DNA from: an uncultured Christensenella sp.
Lineage (GTDB): Bacteria; Bacillota; Clostridia; Christensenellales; Borkfalkiaceae
Reading direction: 5' to 3'
Length of the DNA stretch: 16,822 nt
Assembly: GCA_910578765.1 (NCBI GenBank)
Contig: CAJTRW010000026.1
Location: 1-16,822 of the forward strand
In this document: positions 1-6,658 of the stretch, piece by piece
How the letters are laid out: each line of letters begins with the position of its first letter
How positions within the stretch are numbered: the first letter of the stretch is position 1
Made by a program: the position numbers and the translations under genes
Notes under the pieces: model-generated
Database searches by the model: none
Told to the model about the DNA's origin: nothing
Seen by the model: only the letters and a program-made list of their open reading frames with translations

Positions 1-417
1 CTGAATGTATTGTGCGACTAAAAAATAATTTTTTATATCTGTTTCGTCTAATCCTCTGAACAGAAAAAGGTCATCGTAAATTTCCGCCACTCTATTAATA
101 TCTTTTCCTTCAATATGGAAAAACCCCGTAACTAAATCAATCCCGACTAAAACAGATGAATCTTTAGCTTTATATGCAACAATTTGCGGTACTGCACCTT
201 GCGGTAATTTCTCTCTATTAGATTCATTTTTAATAATGTTGAATTCTACGACATCATGAAAAGATAAAGAATCTAATTTTTCAAAACGATATTTGTTGCA
301 AAAATAATCATTTATTTCTGCTCCGCTTTTCCGATTCGGTTTCAACTTATCACGATTTTCGTTATATATGCATTTCCACTCCTGAATCGTTTCAATAGTT
401 GGCTCTGTTGTAAGCAT
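1..417 (-). CDS. Partial protein of unknown function, AT-rich, runs off left edge
   Basis: An open frame of 139 codons without a stop runs from an ATG at 415-417 to the window edge, so the C-terminus is missing. The protein begins MLTTEPTIETIQEWKCIYNE and continues as a soluble, charged sequence with no membrane segment or signal peptide. I recognise no family. That it is a real gene is supported by a GGAG ribosome binding site 8 nt before the ATG and an extended -10 promoter further upstream (456-484). Two sampled 60-base lines are about 28 and 35 percent GC, clearly lower than der next door, which suggests a different history. It lies beyond the der-plsY terminator and is an independent transcription unit. 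It is too short to show a catalytic motif. Confidence 0.75.
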   Translation of the reverse strand, partial: MLTTEPTIETIQEWKCIYNENRDKLKPNRKSGAEINDYFCNKYRFEKLDSLSFHDVVEFNIIKNESNREKLPQGAVPQIVAYKAKDSSVLVGIDLVTGFFHIEGKDINRVAEIYDDLFLFRGLDETDIKNYFLVAQYIQ

Positions 418-455
418 ATTAAAATCTCCGCTAAATTACTGTTTATCGTACAATC

Positions 456-484
456 ATTATATCACGAAAAATGAAAGAGCGCAA
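456..484 (-). promoter_or_regulatory. Sigma-A promoter of the left-end unknown gene
   Basis: On the minus strand, TTGCGC (479-484) is followed after 17 bp by TATAAT (456-461). The -10 is preceded by TG plus one base, an extended -10 element. The expected start lies about 30 nt before the ATG at 417, leaving room for the GGAG site. Confidence 0.7.
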
Positions 485-526
485 CCGATTGAATTTTGCG
501 TGGAATATAAAACATATCTATATCTC

Positions 527-548
527 ACTAGGCTACGAGTAGCCTAGT
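527..548. repeat. Perfect 10-bp inverted repeat with 2-nt centre
   Basis: ACTAGGCTAC is followed by GA and then its exact complement GTAGCCTAGT. Neither strand has a U-tract directly after it, so it is not an ordinary terminator. It lies between the unknown left-end gene and the der-plsY terminator. It could be a dispersed palindromic repeat, a protein binding site or a boundary mark; the sequence does not decide. Confidence 0.6.
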
Positions 549-557
549 TCGTCTACG

Positions 558-595
558 AAAAAAAGTACAGAAAAGGCACAGCTTAACGCTATGCC
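558..595 (-). terminator. Rho-independent terminator of der-plsY
   Basis: On the minus strand an imperfect stem (GGCA-x-AGC pairing GCT-x-TGCC around a 5-nt loop, 575-595) is followed by TTTT, and after a short gap by seven T (558-564). It lies about 70 nt past the plsY stop and closes the operon. On the plus strand it is followed by a looser T-rich stretch, so it may work both ways. Confidence 0.65.
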
Positions 596-664
596 TAAAT
601 CTTTTTATTTGCGTTTTATTAAATTCCCTATGGGAATTACCGTAATCCCGTCGCTTTTGGTTTA

Positions 665-1381
665 TTAACTTCTTTTTTTCCGTCTTACGGAAGTATGGTG
701 TTCTTCCCCCGCAAGAAGTTTATAAATGTTTGTACGGTGGGCAAACCACGTTACAAAGTCAACCGCAAGCAAAAGCGCGAACATGAGAAGCGACCAAACG
801 TTTGTCAGCTCCGCTGAGTATCTCAACACAAACAGTACCGCCTGAAAGACCGTTAAAGCCGCAACGCCTATCAATGACCCCATAGAGCCCCATTCCGTAA
901 AAATTATATACAGAAGGACGCCTATAAGGATTGCAGCCGCAATGAAAAAATACCACCACTGCTCGCAAGCGAGCGAGAAAGCAAATAGCCCCATGGTAGA
1001 CGCTATTCCTTTACCGCCCTTGAATTTCAAGGTAACCGGAAACACATGACCTATAATAACGAAAAAACCGAAAAGATATCTGGCGAAATCGGAAACCGCA
1101 ATACCGGTACCAGCAAAGACATAATCCTTGAAAATGAAATATCCAGCTACGGCGGGAACGCCGCCCTTTACAAGGTCGCAGAAAAAATTGATTGCGCCGA
1201 CTTTAAGTCCGAACGTGCGCGTCATGTTCATGGACCCGGGGTTTCCGCTGCCTATATCGCGAATATCTTTCCTCTTTATATGCGAAATTATAACGGCAAA
1301 ATTAAAACAGCCTATCATATAGCAAGCAACAGCCGCCAGCAAAAACCAGTACCAACCGGAAGAAAAGTAAAATTCTTTCAT
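665..1381 (-). CDS. plsY: Acyl-phosphate:glycerol-3-phosphate acyltransferase PlsY
   Basis: An integral membrane enzyme that transfers the acyl group from acyl-phosphate to the sn-1 position of glycerol-3-phosphate, making lysophosphatidate at the start of phospholipid synthesis. The 238 residues show the family's three conserved cytoplasmic motifs: GSGNPGSMN (residues 44-52), GHVFP plus KGGKGIAS (111-128), and HRTNI...LLAGEE (215-227). Hydrophobic helices lie between them (about 10-35, 60-84, 98-118, 130-160, 165-186, 194-213). The length is slightly above the usual 200 or so because of a basic C-terminal tail ending RRKKRS. The ATG overlaps the der stop by 4 bp, indicating translational coupling, and GGGAG lies upstream inside der. 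The commonly adjacent gpsA is not seen downstream. Confidence 0.95.
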   Translation of the reverse strand: MKEFYFSSGWYWFLLAAVACYMIGCFNFAVIISHIKRKDIRDIGSGNPGSMNMTRTFGLKVGAINFFCDLVKGGVPAVAGYFIFKDYVFAGTGIAVSDFARYLFGFFVIIGHVFPVTLKFKGGKGIASTMGLFAFSLACEQWWYFFIAAAILIGVLLYIIFTEWGSMGSLIGVAALTVFQAVLFVLRYSAELTNVWSLLMFALLLAVDFVTWFAHRTNIYKLLAGEEHHTSVRRKKRS

Positions 1382-2691
1382 GTGCGCTCGCTTTTCTCCC
1401 TGGTCAAAATTTTTATTGGCGTGCCGCTGAAATCGAAAGATTTCCTGAGCACGTTTTCCAAATATCTTTCGTAAGAAAAATGCAGAAGATTGGAATTATT
1501 GACAAACAGCACTATGGTCGGCGGAGCAACGGCAACCTGCGACGCGTAATAAACTTTTAATCTTTTGCCGTTATATGAAGGCGGCTCGTTAGAGCGGACG
1601 GCGTCGGATATAACGTCGTTCAAGGTGCCGGTGGCGACGCGATGCCGAGAATGTTCGTAAACCTCGCCTACAATCGAGAGTATCTTTTCGACGCGCTGTC
1701 CCGTTTTAGCCGAAATATAAACTGATTTGAAATAACTCATGAATTTCAAATCTTCTTTAAGCTTGTCTTCAAACTTGTTTATCGTGTTTGTATCCTTTTC
1801 GACAAGATCCCATTTGTTCATTACAATAACGGACGGCTTACCTTGCTCGTGCACGTATCCTATTATTTTGGTATCCTGCTCCGTCAGTCCGTCCATGCTG
1901 TCGACTACCAGCAGGCACACGTCCGCGCGTCGAACGGCGTCGAATGCGCGCATTACCGAATAATACTCTATATCGTCCTCTACTTTACTCTTTTTTCTTA
2001 TTCCCGCCGTATCTATTATTGTATAGTCCGTGCCGTTGAATGTAAATTTACTGTCAATAGCGTCGCGGGTGGTGCCGGCAATATCGGTAACAATAGACCT
2101 TTCGAAGCCAAGCAACCTGTTGACGAGACTGCTTTTCCCTGCGTTTGGCTTACCGACAACGGCAATTTTTATACTTTCGTCCTCGGTTGTATCTACCTTT
2201 TCAAACCAACTGACGGCTTCGTCCAATAAATCGCCTATACCCGTACCGTGCTCTGCGGAAATGGGATACGGCTCGCCCAGACCCAATGAATAAAATTCAA
2301 AGACCTTTTCTTCGGAATATTCGTCTATTTTATTGACAACCAGTATTACGGGTTTTTTCGAGCGGCGAAGCATATCCGCCACATCGTAATCCGAAGAAGT
2401 AAGACCTTCGCGCCCGTCTACGAAAAGCATAATTACCTGCGCGGTGTCAATAGCCACCTCCGCCTGTTTTTTTATCTCTTTCCACATGGTATCGTCGGAG
2501 CGGAGTTCTATCCCCCCAGTATCCACCATGGAAAACGCTTTGCCGCGCCACTCCGCGTCCGCGTAAAGTCTGTCGCGCGTTACGCCGGGCTTGTCTTCGG
2601 TTATTGAAATTTTTCTTCCGGCAACTTTGTTGAAAAACGTACTTTTACCTACGTTGGGCCTGCCGACTATAGCTATTAAAGGATTTGCCAT
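1378..2691 (-). CDS. der: Ribosome-assembly GTPase Der (EngA)
   Basis: An essential GTPase with two tandem G domains, needed for maturation of the 50S ribosomal subunit. At 437 residues it has the usual length. The first G domain shows GRPNVGKS (10-17), DTGG (57-60) and NKID (120-123). The second shows GKPNAGKS (180-187), DTAG (227-230) and NKWD (292-295). A KH-like RNA-binding domain fills about 352-437. The start has an AAAGG site 7 nt upstream. It is first in the operon with plsY, with a near-consensus promoter at 2777-2805 and a leader of about 78 nt. Order and coupling with plsY match many Clostridia. Confidence 0.97.
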   Translation of the reverse strand: MANPLIAIVGRPNVGKSTFFNKVAGRKISITEDKPGVTRDRLYADAEWRGKAFSMVDTGGIELRSDDTMWKEIKKQAEVAIDTAQVIMLFVDGREGLTSSDYDVADMLRRSKKPVILVVNKIDEYSEEKVFEFYSLGLGEPYPISAEHGTGIGDLLDEAVSWFEKVDTTEDESIKIAVVGKPNAGKSSLVNRLLGFERSIVTDIAGTTRDAIDSKFTFNGTDYTIIDTAGIRKKSKVEDDIEYYSVMRAFDAVRRADVCLLVVDSMDGLTEQDTKIIGYVHEQGKPSVIVMNKWDLVEKDTNTINKFEDKLKEDLKFMSYFKSVYISAKTGQRVEKILSIVGEVYEHSRHRVATGTLNDVISDAVRSNEPPSYNGKRLKVYYASQVAVAPPTIVLFVNNSNLLHFSYERYLENVLRKSFDFSGTPIKILTREKSERT

Positions 2692-2776
2692 ATTTTACCT
2701 TTACTAATCCTCCGAAACGTTTTACGGCGGATTTTATTGTTTATTCACACGCATAAACGACTTTAAACGCACAAAT

Positions 2777-2805
2777 ATTATAAAATATTAAATTTTATTT
2801 GTAAA
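2777..2805 (-). promoter_or_regulatory. Sigma-A promoter of der-plsY
   Basis: Minus strand TTTACA (2800-2805), 17 bp, TATAAT (2777-2782): one mismatch to consensus. The predicted leader is about 78 nt. It contains a small hairpin (2711-2731) next to a GGAGG that lies too far (17 nt) from the der ATG to be its main ribosome binding site. Confidence 0.8.
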
Positions 2806-2820
2806 GAAAAAGCGCGGCAT

Positions 2821-2852
2821 AAAAAAATTCCCCGCAATTGCGGGGAATTTTT
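2821..2852 (-). terminator. Terminator of the small membrane protein gene, perfect 30-bp palindrome
   Basis: Positions 2823-2852 are a perfect palindrome: CCCCGC pairs GCGGGG around AATT, flanked by AATT and A/T runs. On the minus strand the stem runs into a T-tract, 11 nt past the stop at 2864. Its symmetry allows termination in both directions. Confidence 0.9.
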
Positions 2853-2863
2853 AATTTGCGATA

Positions 2864-3208
2864 TTAAAGTATGCCGCCGAGCATTCCGAGTACTATACCG
2901 AAAGCGAACACAACAAGCATTATCCAATAGAATACTTTCCAGCCTTTGCTTTTACCGCTTACATAGCGCCACGCGGGCAAAGCAATTGCTATTATAATAG
3001 CTATATTGCCGAGCAACGTTAAAATGTTGCATACGGTAGAAAGCGTGTTTGCCGCTTTAGTGCCGTCCAAACTTTTTATAACGCTTATAAGAAAGTTAAT
3101 GAAGCCGCTGAAAATATAAAACAACGCGGCGATAGACATGCCCCAGAAAGAACAGAATTTAACTATGTCGCGGTTGCCCGACGAAGTAGTCGTTCTCTTT
3201 TTTGCCAT
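2864..3208 (-). CDS. Small membrane protein of unknown function, three predicted helices
   Basis: A 114-residue protein with a basic, Ser/Thr-rich N-terminus (MAKKRTTTSSGNR) and three hydrophobic segments at about 18-45, 61-83 and 91-113. Basic loops (WRYVSGKSKGWK) lie between segments two and three. No enzyme motif or recognised family is visible. It is a genuine gene: AAAGGAG sits 8-9 nt before the ATG, a 17-bp-spaced promoter lies at 3243-3271, and a perfect terminator follows the stop. It is therefore a single-gene transcription unit between lspA-rluD and der-plsY. Function is unknown; its size and topology would suit a membrane accessory protein, but that is only a guess. Confidence 0.85.
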   Translation of the reverse strand: MAKKRTTTSSGNRDIVKFCSFWGMSIAALFYIFSGFINFLISVIKSLDGTKAANTLSTVCNILTLLGNIAIIIAIALPAWRYVSGKSKGWKVFYWIMLVVFAFGIVLGMLGGIL

Positions 3209-3242
3209 TGAAATTACACTCCTTTAAATTTTCTACTAATTA

Positions 3243-3271
3243 AGTATACCAATTCGTCTTTATTATTGCAA
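3243..3271 (-). promoter_or_regulatory. Sigma-A promoter of the small membrane protein gene
   Basis: Minus strand TTGCAA (3266-3271), 17 bp, TATACT (3243-3248), followed by a leader of about 30 nt that includes AAAGGAG. No terminator is visible between this promoter and the end of rluD at 3295, so read-through from lspA-rluD is possible. Confidence 0.75.
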
Positions 3272-3294
3272 GCGTTGGAAAAAACTTTTTTTAT

Positions 3295-4200
3295 CTATTT
3301 GAGTTTATTCAGTATTTCAGTGAAATATTCCGGCAAAGACGCTTCGAAAGACATTTCTTTACCGGTAGACGGATGAATAAACGCCAGTCTGAAAGCGTGC
3401 AGAAGCTGACCGTTCAGTTTAAACTTCTGTTTCTTTATTCCGTACACGGTATCGCCGACAACCGGATGATTGAGATACTTTGCATGCACGCGTATTTGGT
3501 GCGTTCTTCCCGTTTTCAAATCGAAGCGGCACAGAGTATAATTTTCGTAACGCTTAACCACTTTATACTCGGTAATCGCAAGTTTGCCTTTATCGGGCGG
3601 CACAACCGCCATTTTCAATCTGTCGTGCGGGCTTCTGCCTATATACGTCGTTACCGTGCCGCCGTCGTCCGCAAGCTTACCCTCCAACAGCGCCAGATAA
3701 GTGCGGCGGCAAGTTTTTGAAGCAATCTGCTCCGACAGGCTTTTATGCGCCGCGTCGTTTTTGGCGACTACGAGAAGTCCGGAAGTGTCCTTATCTATCC
3801 TGTGGACAATGCCCGGACGGATTACGCCGTTTATACCGCTTAAACTGTCGAGTCTGTATAAAAGCGCGTTCACCAAGGTTCCGTCCGCGTTACCGTTGCC
3901 CATGTGTACGGTCATGCCCTGCGGTTTGTTGACAACCGCCAAATCGCCGTCTTCGTAAATTATATCGAGCGGAATATTTTCGGCGCGGACGGAGTACTCC
4001 TCCGCGTCCGGCAATATAATATCGAGCTTGTCTCCGCAAACGACTTCCTGCGACGGCTTTACGGCTTTTCCGTTTAATTTAACATTGCCGTCGTTTATTA
4101 ACTTTTTCACAAAAGAGCGAGAACGCCCTTTAAGTATTTCCGCAAGATAAATATCTGTGCGGACGCAGTTTTTATCCGCGGTAACGGTTTTGGTTTCCAT
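3295..4200 (-). CDS. rluD: RluA-family 23S rRNA pseudouridine synthase (RluD/YlyB type)
   Basis: Isomerises uridine to pseudouridine in large-subunit rRNA. The 301 residues contain an N-terminal S4 RNA-binding domain (about 14-62, RSRSFVKKLINDGNVKLNG) and a catalytic domain. The diagnostic motif HRIDKDTSG (133-141) carries the catalytic Asp136. The later RTHQIRVHAKYLNHPVVGD block is also typical of the family. The ATG follows the lspA stop with no gap, and a weak GGCGGCGG-type ribosome binding site lies within the lspA tail, so translation is probably coupled. lspA followed by this gene is a conserved pair in Bacillota. The family is certain; the exact target uridines (RluD-like sites assumed) cannot be read from sequence. 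Confidence 0.92.
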   Translation of the reverse strand: METKTVTADKNCVRTDIYLAEILKGRSRSFVKKLINDGNVKLNGKAVKPSQEVVCGDKLDIILPDAEEYSVRAENIPLDIIYEDGDLAVVNKPQGMTVHMGNGNADGTLVNALLYRLDSLSGINGVIRPGIVHRIDKDTSGLLVVAKNDAAHKSLSEQIASKTCRRTYLALLEGKLADDGGTVTTYIGRSPHDRLKMAVVPPDKGKLAITEYKVVKRYENYTLCRFDLKTGRTHQIRVHAKYLNHPVVGDTVYGIKKQKFKLNGQLLHAFRLAFIHPSTGKEMSFEASLPEYFTEILNKLK

Positions 4201-4863
4201 TTACTGACCGCCGCCGGAACCGTCGCTTTTTCCGTCCGTATCCGCATCGTGATTTTCTTCCCGAGGCAGATTTTCCTTTTCCGTCGGAGGAACGCTTTCG
4301 TTAATGTTTTCGTCACGTCTTTTCGCCTGTGCTTCCTTGGCTTTTTTCGTAAGAGGGAATACGGACAATTCATTTATAAAAAGCATATCTATTACCGCTA
4401 TTACCGTGCCTATAACAATCCAGAAATCGGCAAAATTACATGCCACCATGTTACCGAACATGTTCAGCTCCACAAAGTCCCTGACGCTTCTGTACGCAAT
4501 ACGGTCTATAAGGTTGCCCACCGCACCCGCAATTATCATGCTTACCGCCACTTTTAAAAGCGTAAATCTTTCGGGAAGCACTATAAAAAGCGCGATTAAA
4601 ACGGCAAGCAGAATAAACGTCATTACTATCAGAAAAATCTGTCCCCACGCCGCTTCCGCAAGAAAGCTGAACGCGCACCCGGGGTTTCTGCTACCGCTGA
4701 CTACTTCTATAAAATTAGGTATGACTTTAAAATTCCAGCCGTCGCGCTCCTCGAAAATTTTCGTCACAAGGTCGACGATAATCAAAACCACGCAAACGCC
4801 TATAAGGATTAAACTTTTTAATCCGATATTGAATTTTATTTTGCCTTTAAATTTTTCAAGCAT
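4201..4863 (-). CDS. lspA: Lipoprotein signal peptidase LspA with long hydrophilic tail
   Basis: A membrane aspartyl protease that removes the signal peptide of diacylglyceryl-modified prolipoproteins. Helices lie at about 17-36, 73-95, 103-118 and 147-165. The family motifs are NPGCAFSF (60-67), GNLIDR (116-121), the catalytic Asp129 in VRDFVE, and the catalytic Asp146 in CNFADFW. At 220 residues it is about 50-60 longer than usual; the extra part is a C-terminal charged, probably disordered tail (about 172-220) ending in a Gly/Ser stretch. Start choice: the only ATG is at 4863, it lacks a Shine-Dalgarno site, and the -10 box ends just 7 nt upstream, so the mRNA should be leaderless. First gene of the operon with rluD. 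Confidence 0.95.
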   Translation of the reverse strand: MLEKFKGKIKFNIGLKSLILIGVCVVLIIVDLVTKIFEERDGWNFKVIPNFIEVVSGSRNPGCAFSFLAEAAWGQIFLIVMTFILLAVLIALFIVLPERFTLLKVAVSMIIAGAVGNLIDRIAYRSVRDFVELNMFGNMVACNFADFWIVIGTVIAVIDMLFINELSVFPLTKKAKEAQAKRRDENINESVPPTEKENLPREENHDADTDGKSDGSGGGQ

Positions 4864-4870
4864 ATGATAT

Positions 4871-4899
4871 ATGATATATTAGCCTTTTGAATTTGTCAA
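4871..4899 (-). promoter_or_regulatory. Sigma-A promoter of lspA-rluD, apparently leaderless
   Basis: Minus strand TTGACA (4894-4899), 17 bp, TATCAT (4871-4876). Only 7 nt separate the -10 box from the lspA ATG, so the normal start point falls on or next to the A of ATG. Confidence 0.75.
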
Positions 4900-4900
4900 G

Positions 4901-4935
4901 AAAAACTAAGGCACACGCCGTTAAGCGTGCGCCTT
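4901..4935 (-). terminator. Terminator of mazF
   Basis: Minus strand stem AAGGC-x-CACGC pairing GCGTG-x-GCCTT (one mismatch, 6-nt loop, 4908-4935), followed by AGTTTTTC. It begins 5 nt past the mazF stop and ends just before the lspA -35 box. Confidence 0.75.
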
Positions 4936-4939
4936 AAAA

Positions 4940-5287
4940 TTATTTTTCGAAACCGAGACTTATCAATATCGCCTTATCCACGCGCGTCATGGTCAATTCG
5001 CTCAATTCGCCTATCCGCTCTTTCAGTCGTCTTTTATCGAGCGTACGAATCTGTTCAAGCAGTATTACCGAATCTTTCGCAAGCCCGTACGAATTAGAAG
5101 GCAGTTCTATATGCGTAGGCAGTTTTGCCTTATTTATTTTACTTGTAACCGCCGCGGCGATAACCGTCGGCGAATATTTATTGCCGACGTCGTTCTGCAC
5201 AACCAGCACGGGGCGGACACCGCCCTGCTCGCTGCCAACTACAGGCGACAGATCTGCATAATAAAGTTCTCCGCGCTTAATAGTCAT
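4940..5287 (-). CDS. mazF: MazF/EndoA-type mRNA interferase, no adjacent antitoxin
   Basis: A type II toxin-antitoxin toxin that cleaves single-stranded mRNA at short recognition sites (UACAU in the Bacillus EndoA group). The 115 residues closely follow the Bacillus EndoA pattern: MTIKRGELYYADL, SPVVGSEQGGVRPVLVVQND, TKINKAKLPTHIEL-like middle (here TSKINKAKLPTHIEL) and DSVILLEQIRTLDK. Arg25 and Thr48, the residues tied to catalysis in this family, are both present. I chose the ATG at 5287 because GAGG lies 5 nt upstream and the alignment starts there; a longer in-frame start at 5383 would only add the promoter region. No mazE-like gene precedes it: the upstream gap holds a promoter and palindrome only. 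It has its own terminator, so it appears monocistronic. Confidence 0.95.
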   Translation of the reverse strand: MTIKRGELYYADLSPVVGSEQGGVRPVLVVQNDVGNKYSPTVIAAAVTSKINKAKLPTHIELPSNSYGLAKDSVILLEQIRTLDKRRLKERIGELSELTMTRVDKAILISLGFEK

Positions 5288-5303
5288 AATTACCTCTTTT
5301 TTC

Positions 5304-5350
5304 GGCAGTGTGTATATTTTATTATATGTACTGCCCCAACAATATTGTTG
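5304..5350 (-). promoter_or_regulatory. mazF promoter region with perfect palindrome and flanking inverted repeat
   Basis: A -10 TATAAT (5321-5326, minus) has no good -35 at 16-18 bp. That position is instead covered by the perfect 14-bp palindrome CAACAATATTGTTG (5337-5350). A second inverted repeat, GGCAGT (5304-5309) with ACTGCC (5330-5335), brackets the -10 box. A weak -35 overlapped by symmetrical DNA is the arrangement expected for a regulated promoter. The regulator is unknown. Confidence 0.55.
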
Positions 5351-5406
5351 ACACGGTTGTCGGGTTTTAAACAGCGAAAACAAAATTATAAATACTTAAA
5401 CCGATA

Positions 5407-6576
5407 TTAAAAAGGTAACCCCGGAAGATACAGATTCAAAGCATACTTATTGATAAAGATAAAGCCGTAATAGCAAACGAAGCATATAAGCATTACCGTG
5501 CCCGCAATTCTTCCCAGACTTTTTGATTTGCTGCCGGCGGAAAATCCGAAAATCATTAAAGCCGCAACCAGCGAAACGATTCCGCCGACAAGCCCTTCCA
5601 TGGTAAAAGGAACACCGCGCGAGCCCGTACACAGCGCGCCGACACCGCCTATAAGCAGAATATTTGCAACGTTACTGCCGATTATGTTGCCGGTGGCAAT
5701 ACCCACGTCGCCCTTTTTAGCAGCGGAAACAGAGGTTATAAGCTCGGGAAGCGACGTACCGAACGCAACTACAGTGAGCGCGACTATTTCGGGATCTATG
5801 CCTATCAGGTCGACAGATACGGTTCTCGCCGCGTTGACCACAAGCGTTGCGCCGCCTACCACCATTAAAAGCCCGACTACGGCAATAACTATTAAAAACC
5901 AAACCTTATTAAGCATATTGGCGTAACCGGCTTTTATTTTCGCCATAACGCCTTCGGGACAGGCGGAATTTTGCTCTCCTCCCACGCAGGGGTCCGCAAC
6001 AGAAACCGCAGTAGCCTGTTCAAGCATTGCTTTTGACTGCTTACGGGCAAGCACTATGTTGTACGCCATAAAGCCGATATAAAGCAACAGAAGAATAAGC
6101 CCGCAATACCAGGGCATAGTCGCGTCCAGATAAGTTTCGCCCGCGTCGGTCTTACCGAAGCTGTAAGGTCCGACGAATATACCGAAAACAAGAAAAAGTG
6201 CGCTGACAAATACGAGAAACGGCATATCTATCATTCTTGTAGTCTTTTCGGACGGGAGCTTGCAAATTACCGCAGAAAGACCGAGAATAAGCAAAACATT
6301 GAGCGCGTTGCTGCCGAGAATATTGCCCATAATCAAATCTCCCGTGCCTGCGGTTGCGTCGACTATCGTCACGGCAAGCTCGGGCGCGCTGGTTCCGACG
6401 GCAACAACCGTAACGCCGATTATAAATGTAGAAATTTTAAGCTTGCGCGCAATACCCGCCGAGCCGTCGACAAAGAAATCCGCACCCTTCACCAAAAGGA
6501 CGAAACCTATGACCAGTAAAAGCAAATTGACAATCCACGTGGCCGCCGTACTGTCTAAAATAAGGTTATAGTTCAT
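5407..6576 (-). CDS. CaCA-family cation exchanger under Mn2+ riboswitch control
   Basis: An integral membrane cation antiporter of the CaCA superfamily (YrbG-like branch), 389 residues with about ten hydrophobic helices in two inverted halves. Each half has the signature alpha repeat: GTSAPE (61-66) with GNILGSNALN (84-93), and GTSLPE (273-278) with GNIIGSNVAN (296-305). The acidic residues of both GTS-PE motifs, which bind the cation, are intact. A hydrophilic central loop covers about 177-222. Family members move Ca2+, and some move other divalent ions, against Na+, K+ or H+. Here the upstream yybP-ykoY riboswitch argues for Mn2+ export. GGGG lies about 8 nt before the ATG. No clear terminator follows, so read-through into mazF is possible. 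Confidence 0.93.
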   Translation of the reverse strand: MNYNLILDSTAATWIVNLLLLVIGFVLLVKGADFFVDGSAGIARKLKISTFIIGVTVVAVGTSAPELAVTIVDATAGTGDLIMGNILGSNALNVLLILGLSAVICKLPSEKTTRMIDMPFLVFVSALFLVFGIFVGPYSFGKTDAGETYLDATMPWYCGLILLLLYIGFMAYNIVLARKQSKAMLEQATAVSVADPCVGGEQNSACPEGVMAKIKAGYANMLNKVWFLIVIAVVGLLMVVGGATLVVNAARTVSVDLIGIDPEIVALTVVAFGTSLPELITSVSAAKKGDVGIATGNIIGSNVANILLIGGVGALCTGSRGVPFTMEGLVGGIVSLVAALMIFGFSAGSKSKSLGRIAGTVMLICFVCYYGFIFINKYALNLYLPGLPF

Positions 6577-6611
6577 TTATTTTACCCCATTAGATTTTTG
6601 CCGAAAAGCAG

Positions 6612-6658
6612 TAAAAAAATAAGACCTTTAACTTAAATTTCTTTAAGTTAAAAGTCTT
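6612..6658 (-). terminator. Intrinsic terminator of the Mn2+ riboswitch expression platform
   Basis: Minus strand stem AAGAC-TT-TTAACTTAAA pairing TTTAAGTTAA-AG-GTCTT (6621-6658), followed by a run of seven T (6613-6619). The 5' arm shares AAGACTTTT with the 3' strand of the aptamer P1 helix. Ligand-stabilised P1 would therefore prevent terminator formation, giving an ON switch. No other terminator follows nnr, so it probably also ends recX-birA-nnr transcripts. Confidence 0.85.

Noticed and set aside
622..638. Hairpin AATTCCC-TAT-GGGAATT after plsY as a terminator
   Set aside because: The stem is short and AT-flanked with no proper T-tract; the stem at 575-595 fits better.
3281..3294. A/T-only hairpin after rluD as a terminator
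   Set aside because: It consists of an A-run facing a T-run with no GC stem, and is unlikely to terminate.
4304..4867. A 187-codon plus-strand open frame opposite lspA, and similar long plus-strand frames elsewhere (for example 1046-1474 and 12373-12813)
   Set aside because: They are antisense to well-recognised genes, have no ribosome binding site or family resemblance, and are explained by the codon pattern of the real genes.
5288..5383. Longer N-terminus for mazF
   Set aside because: The added residues would come from the promoter and palindrome; the homology begins at MTIKRG, which has its own ribosome binding site.
5288..5406. A hidden mazE antitoxin gene upstream of mazF
   Set aside because: I read the minus-strand frames of this gap and found no start with a ribosome binding site followed by a plausible AbrB- or RHH-like sequence.
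6582..6590. Two-codon ATG-GGG-TAA frame just before the exchanger start
   Set aside because: It arises from the GGGG ribosome binding site; there is no evidence that it is translated.
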